Below are positions 61,701 to 64,000 of a stretch of DNA of 64,000 nucleotides, piece by piece. A program made the translations under genes and the position numbers. Location of the stretch: contig CP089460.1 of assembly GCA_026636295.1 (NCBI GenBank), positions 310,001 to 374,000 of the forward strand. The letters are read 5' to 3'. The DNA is from Medakamo hakoo. Lineage: Eukaryota; Chlorophyta; Trebouxiophyceae; Coccomyxaceae. Each line of letters begins with the position of its first letter. Position 1 is the first letter of the stretch. The notes beneath the pieces are model-generated. The model was not told the origin of the DNA and searched no databases. It saw only the letters and a program-made list of their open reading frames with translations.

Positions 61701-62747
61701 CGCCAGGCCGGCGGGCGTCAACCAGGCGGGTGGCACGCCCATGTACAGGGCCGACCACAGGCATTTCAGCACGACCTTCAACAGCTCGCCCGCCATGGGG
61801 TCGGCGGAGGCGGGCGTCCACGTGCCCAGCAGCGCGTTGCCCAGGCGCAGCAGCCCCGGGTACAGCCCGGCCGCCAGCCCCAGCAGCGGCGCCCGGCGCT
61901 CGCCGTCCCGGAACTCGTACTGCCGGGCGAGGACGCGGCACACCAGGAGGGCGGCGTGCAAGCGCGCCGTGCGGGCCGGGTCGCCCGCGACGGCCGAGGG
62001 CGTGCCGGGCGGGGGTGGGGCAGACGCGACGCCCGCCGCCGACACGCCCGCGCACCCCTCCTCCACCACAGCCGCCAGGGCGGGCGCCAGTTCCGGCCAG
62101 GCGTCGGGCCAGTCGTTGTACGCCACGACACGCACGGCTTCGACGAGCTGGGCTTGGACGGGGCGGGCCGCGACGGCCAGGCCGGCGAGCAGGCCGGCGC
62201 GGACGGCCGCTTTGTCGGCCGGCGACACGGCCACCCGCGCCGGCGCCTCCTCCTCGCCCAGCGGCGGGTCCCACCCCCGCCTCACCGCGTTTTTAAAGAC
62301 GGTGGCGGCGACGTGGGAGGCTTCGGCCGGGGCGGCCGGGTCGCCGGCCGCGACGGACAGGAGCATGGGCAGGGCGCCGGGCTCGTGAAGGGCCTGTGGG
62401 AGAGGGGGTGGGAGGTGGGGGTGAGGGTGGCGAGGGGGGGCGCGCGCGCACGGGCGTGGGGAGAGATGACGGGCGGGAGGGGGGCAGCGATTCGCCTCGT
62501 CTGCTCGACCTCGCACGCGTGCAGCCGTGTGCTCCGGACACCTGGCCTTCCGCTCCGCGTGTGTGGGCGATTGGGAGAGAGGCTGGACACGCTGTGGCGC
62601 GCGTGCAAAAGAGTACTAGCCGCAGTCGTCGCCGATTGGTCCCCTGCACCCACGCACCTGGGCCAGCGTCGCTTCCGCCGCTTTGCGCGTGGACGGGTCC
62701 GGACTCAGGCAGGCTCCCAGAACTGAGTACAGCTGAGAGGACGCCAT
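58731..62747 (-). CDS. Importin-7/8 type karyopherin-beta
   Basis: Model exons 62747-62658, 62393-61107, 60970-58731; about 1205 residues. N-terminus MASSQLYSVLGACLSPDP followed by AEATLAQALHEPGALPM and VFKNAVRRGWDPP is the importin N-terminal HEAT unit that binds Ran. The middle (WALHIAGRLAGRYGDPK, DDPADFVRKGNDVMEELYSP, GHLRAKAAWAG) follows importin-7/8 and plant SAD2, which carry ribosomal proteins, histones and other cargo. The C-terminus has an Asp/Glu/Gly-rich tail. The second intron uses a GC donor (AAAG then GCAAGA). Frame is lost at a G7 run (60843-60849) in exon 3, so the sequence or assembly may be missing one base there, or a tiny intron is present. Confidence 0.85.
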
Positions 62748-63009
62748 GGCTGTGCGTTTGGCCCAGTGGGGTGCCTGTGTGTGGGCGCCCGCAGAGGTTT
62801 TTTTTGGGGTGCGGCCGTCGCCGACGCGAAACCTTTTGTTTTCGCACTGAGCGGGGTGGGGCCGCACTCAGTAATTTTTTCTTCTCTCTCTCTCCGGAAA
62901 GCAAACAGCGAGGCGACGCGCGCACCCCTTTCGGGGTCCCGTCACAGCGTCTGGCGTGTCGCGAACCTGTGTTTGCGAGCCTGAGATCGCGCGGGGCGCC
63001 GACAAAAAA

Positions 63010-63828
63010 ATGGAGGCGAAAGCAGCAGCGCCGACGCCCGCTGGCCGTGCCAGGCACGACGCCAACGCCGCCTCCACCTCCTCCGCCTCGTCCGACCCGG
63101 CCGACGCCTTTGACGCGTCCCTTTTCCTCGACGTTGCCTACATCCCCACGACGCTGACAGCAGGACCCCACACACTCACGCTGGAAGTCTCGGCGGCAGC
63201 GTCCACGGACTACGACCTGACCGGCCAGGCGCTGTGGCCCGCGGCCCAGCTGCTCGCGGACTTTGTGGCGGGCGGCCCGGGCGCGTCGTCCGTCGCCTCC
63301 GCGCCCGCCCTCATCGAACTGGGCGCGGGCGTCGGTTTTACTGGCTTGGCAGCCGCCGCGGCCGCCAGCGCGGCGGGCGGCCGCCCGGCCATCGTCCTCA
63401 CGGACGGCGAGCCAGAGGTCGTGAAAGTGTTGGGCCGCAACGTGGCGGCGTTCCTCTCCGGCGGCCGCCCCGCCGGGCCGCGCGTGTCGGCGGCCGTCCT
63501 GCGGTGGGGCGAGCCTGCGGCCGCAGCCGCGCTCGTGTCCGCCCACTCGCCCGGCGGCTTCCCCCTCATCATCGGCGCGGATGTGACATATTCCCTGGCC
63601 GCCCTGCCGGCCCTGTTCGCGACGGCCGCGGGCCTCGCACCACAGCAGGCGGGGGGCGGCGGCCGCTTCCTCCTGGGCTACGTCTCCCGGTCCGCGTCCC
63701 TGGACAGGGGCGTGATGGCCGCGGCGGCGGCCGCCGGGTGGGTGGGCGGTGAAGTGCCTGGCAGCCGGCGGGCGATGCCGTGCGGGACGATGGAGGGGTG
63801 GGTCATCGACTTTCGCCTGGAGAGATGA
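63010..63828 (+). CDS. Family-16-type S-adenosylmethionine-dependent methyltransferase
   Basis: Single exon, 272 residues. The SAM-binding core includes ALIELGAGVGFTGLAAA (motif I), AIVLTDGEPEVVKVLGRNV (post I) and LIIGADVTYSLAALPAL (motif IV). GQALWPAAQLLADFV is the family's conserved N-terminal flank. This is the METTL21/23/EEF2KMT-like class that methylates lysine or histidine on non-histone proteins. The target is unknown. A TGTAA sequence about 19 bases after the stop could be a green-algal-type polyadenylation signal. It is divergent from the importin gene. Confidence 0.82.
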   Translation: MEAKAAAPTPAGRARHDANAASTSSASSDPADAFDASLFLDVAYIPTTLTAGPHTLTLEVSAAASTDYDLTGQALWPAAQLLADFVAGGPGASSVASAPALIELGAGVGFTGLAAAAAASAAGGRPAIVLTDGEPEVVKVLGRNVAAFLSGGRPAGPRVSAAVLRWGEPAAAAALVSAHSPGGFPLIIGADVTYSLAALPALFATAAGLAPQQAGGGGRFLLGYVSRSASLDRGVMAAAAAAGWVGGEVPGSRRAMPCGTMEGWVIDFRLER

Positions 63829-63905
63829 AAAAAATTTCACCAGAAATGTAAAGTAAAACGGCACTAGTTTGTTAGGTTTTACAACAAATTCACTTGCTGT
63901 CTCCA

Positions 63906-64000
63906 TCACCGCACGGGCGTCGGGTCGTCCAGGCCCGCCTCCTTCAGGTAACCCTGCAAATCCGCCAGGATGGCGTTGAAGGCGGCCATGAAGGCCCGGG
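63906..64000 (-). CDS. C-terminal exon fragment of unidentified gene
   Basis: Open frame on the minus strand running from the right edge to a stop at 63908-63906. It encodes about 31 residues (RAFMAAFNAILADLQGYLKE and AGLDDPTPVR). The pattern is a clean amphipathic helix; codon use fits the region. A distant likeness to cyclase-associated protein N-terminal helices was noticed but is too weak to name. The gene's main body lies outside the window. Confidence 0.4.
   Translation of the reverse strand, partial: RAFMAAFNAILADLQGYLKEAGLDDPTPVR

Noticed and set aside
1-64000. tRNA, rRNA, CRISPR array, transposon, LTR or other virus-like element
   Set aside because: No TPsiC-box-like tRNA halves, no direct-repeat/spacer pattern, no transposase, reverse transcriptase or capsid motifs were seen on either strand by eye; a dedicated tRNA and repeat search would be the decisive check.
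63906-64000. Cyclase-associated protein (CAP) assignment for the right-edge fragment
   Set aside because: Only a helix-like pattern over 31 residues is available; too short to name a family.

Overview
The window is nuclear DNA from a small, gene-dense, very GC-rich eukaryote. Short spliceosomal introns, GC-biased third codon positions and unmistakable eukaryotic proteins (condensin CAP-D2, importin-7/8 type karyopherin, RBMX2/Ist3, mitochondrial uL29m, proteasome chaperone PAC4) show this. A pair of plastid flavodiiron proteins (FLVA and FLVB) and a SnAK/GRIK-like kinase point to a photosynthetic member of the green lineage, most likely a unicellular green alga. I cannot name the class or species. 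About 31 protein genes are supported, one of them cut by the left edge, plus one possible edge fragment at the right. I saw no tRNA, rRNA, CRISPR array, transposon or virus-like element.

Layout. 1-4164: two divergent GH1 beta-glucosidase genes. 4519-10382: four-fifths minus-strand genes: a large secreted Arg/Glu-rich protein, a small HSVY-motif protein and a nucleolar NIFK-like RRM protein, the last divergent from a WDR6-like WD-repeat gene (10513-14530). 14718-15872: two neighbouring small secreted peptides sharing a Cys/Gly-rich tail. 16061-20737: a SpoU 2'-O-methyltransferase, a PAN/apple-like secreted protein and an unrecognised Asp-tract protein. 20929-26003: FLVB and FLVA head to head. 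26294-27186: RBMX2. 27357-31371: three consecutive secreted Ala-rich proteins. 31779-37451: Kelch membrane protein, SET-domain methyltransferase, LRR membrane protein. 37550-43949: FAD oxidoreductase and condensin CAP-D2. 44157-47321: acyl-CoA-binding protein, class-B-type acid phosphatase, uL29m and PAC4. 47880-54376: FCP1/SCP-type phosphatase, mitochondrial CPN10, a MAK5/DDX24-type helicase and a secreted protein. 54641-63828: an N-myristoylated CaMKK-like kinase, an importin and a family-16-like methyltransferase.

How the parts fit. The FLV pair should form the plastid Mehler-like O2 photoreduction enzyme. Several genes serve ribosome, tRNA and rRNA work (NIFK, WDR6, SpoU enzyme, MAK5 helicase, uL29m). 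A notable share encodes secreted or membrane-anchored low-complexity proteins, suggesting cell-wall or surface layers. Four same-strand neighbours are only 32 to 90 bases apart, which raises the possibility of dicistronic transcripts. Most donor sites are GTGCGT or GTGAG, often followed at once by a T-run, an intron style that repeats across unrelated genes. Exon coordinates were derived by hand from reading frame and splice consensus and should be treated as models.
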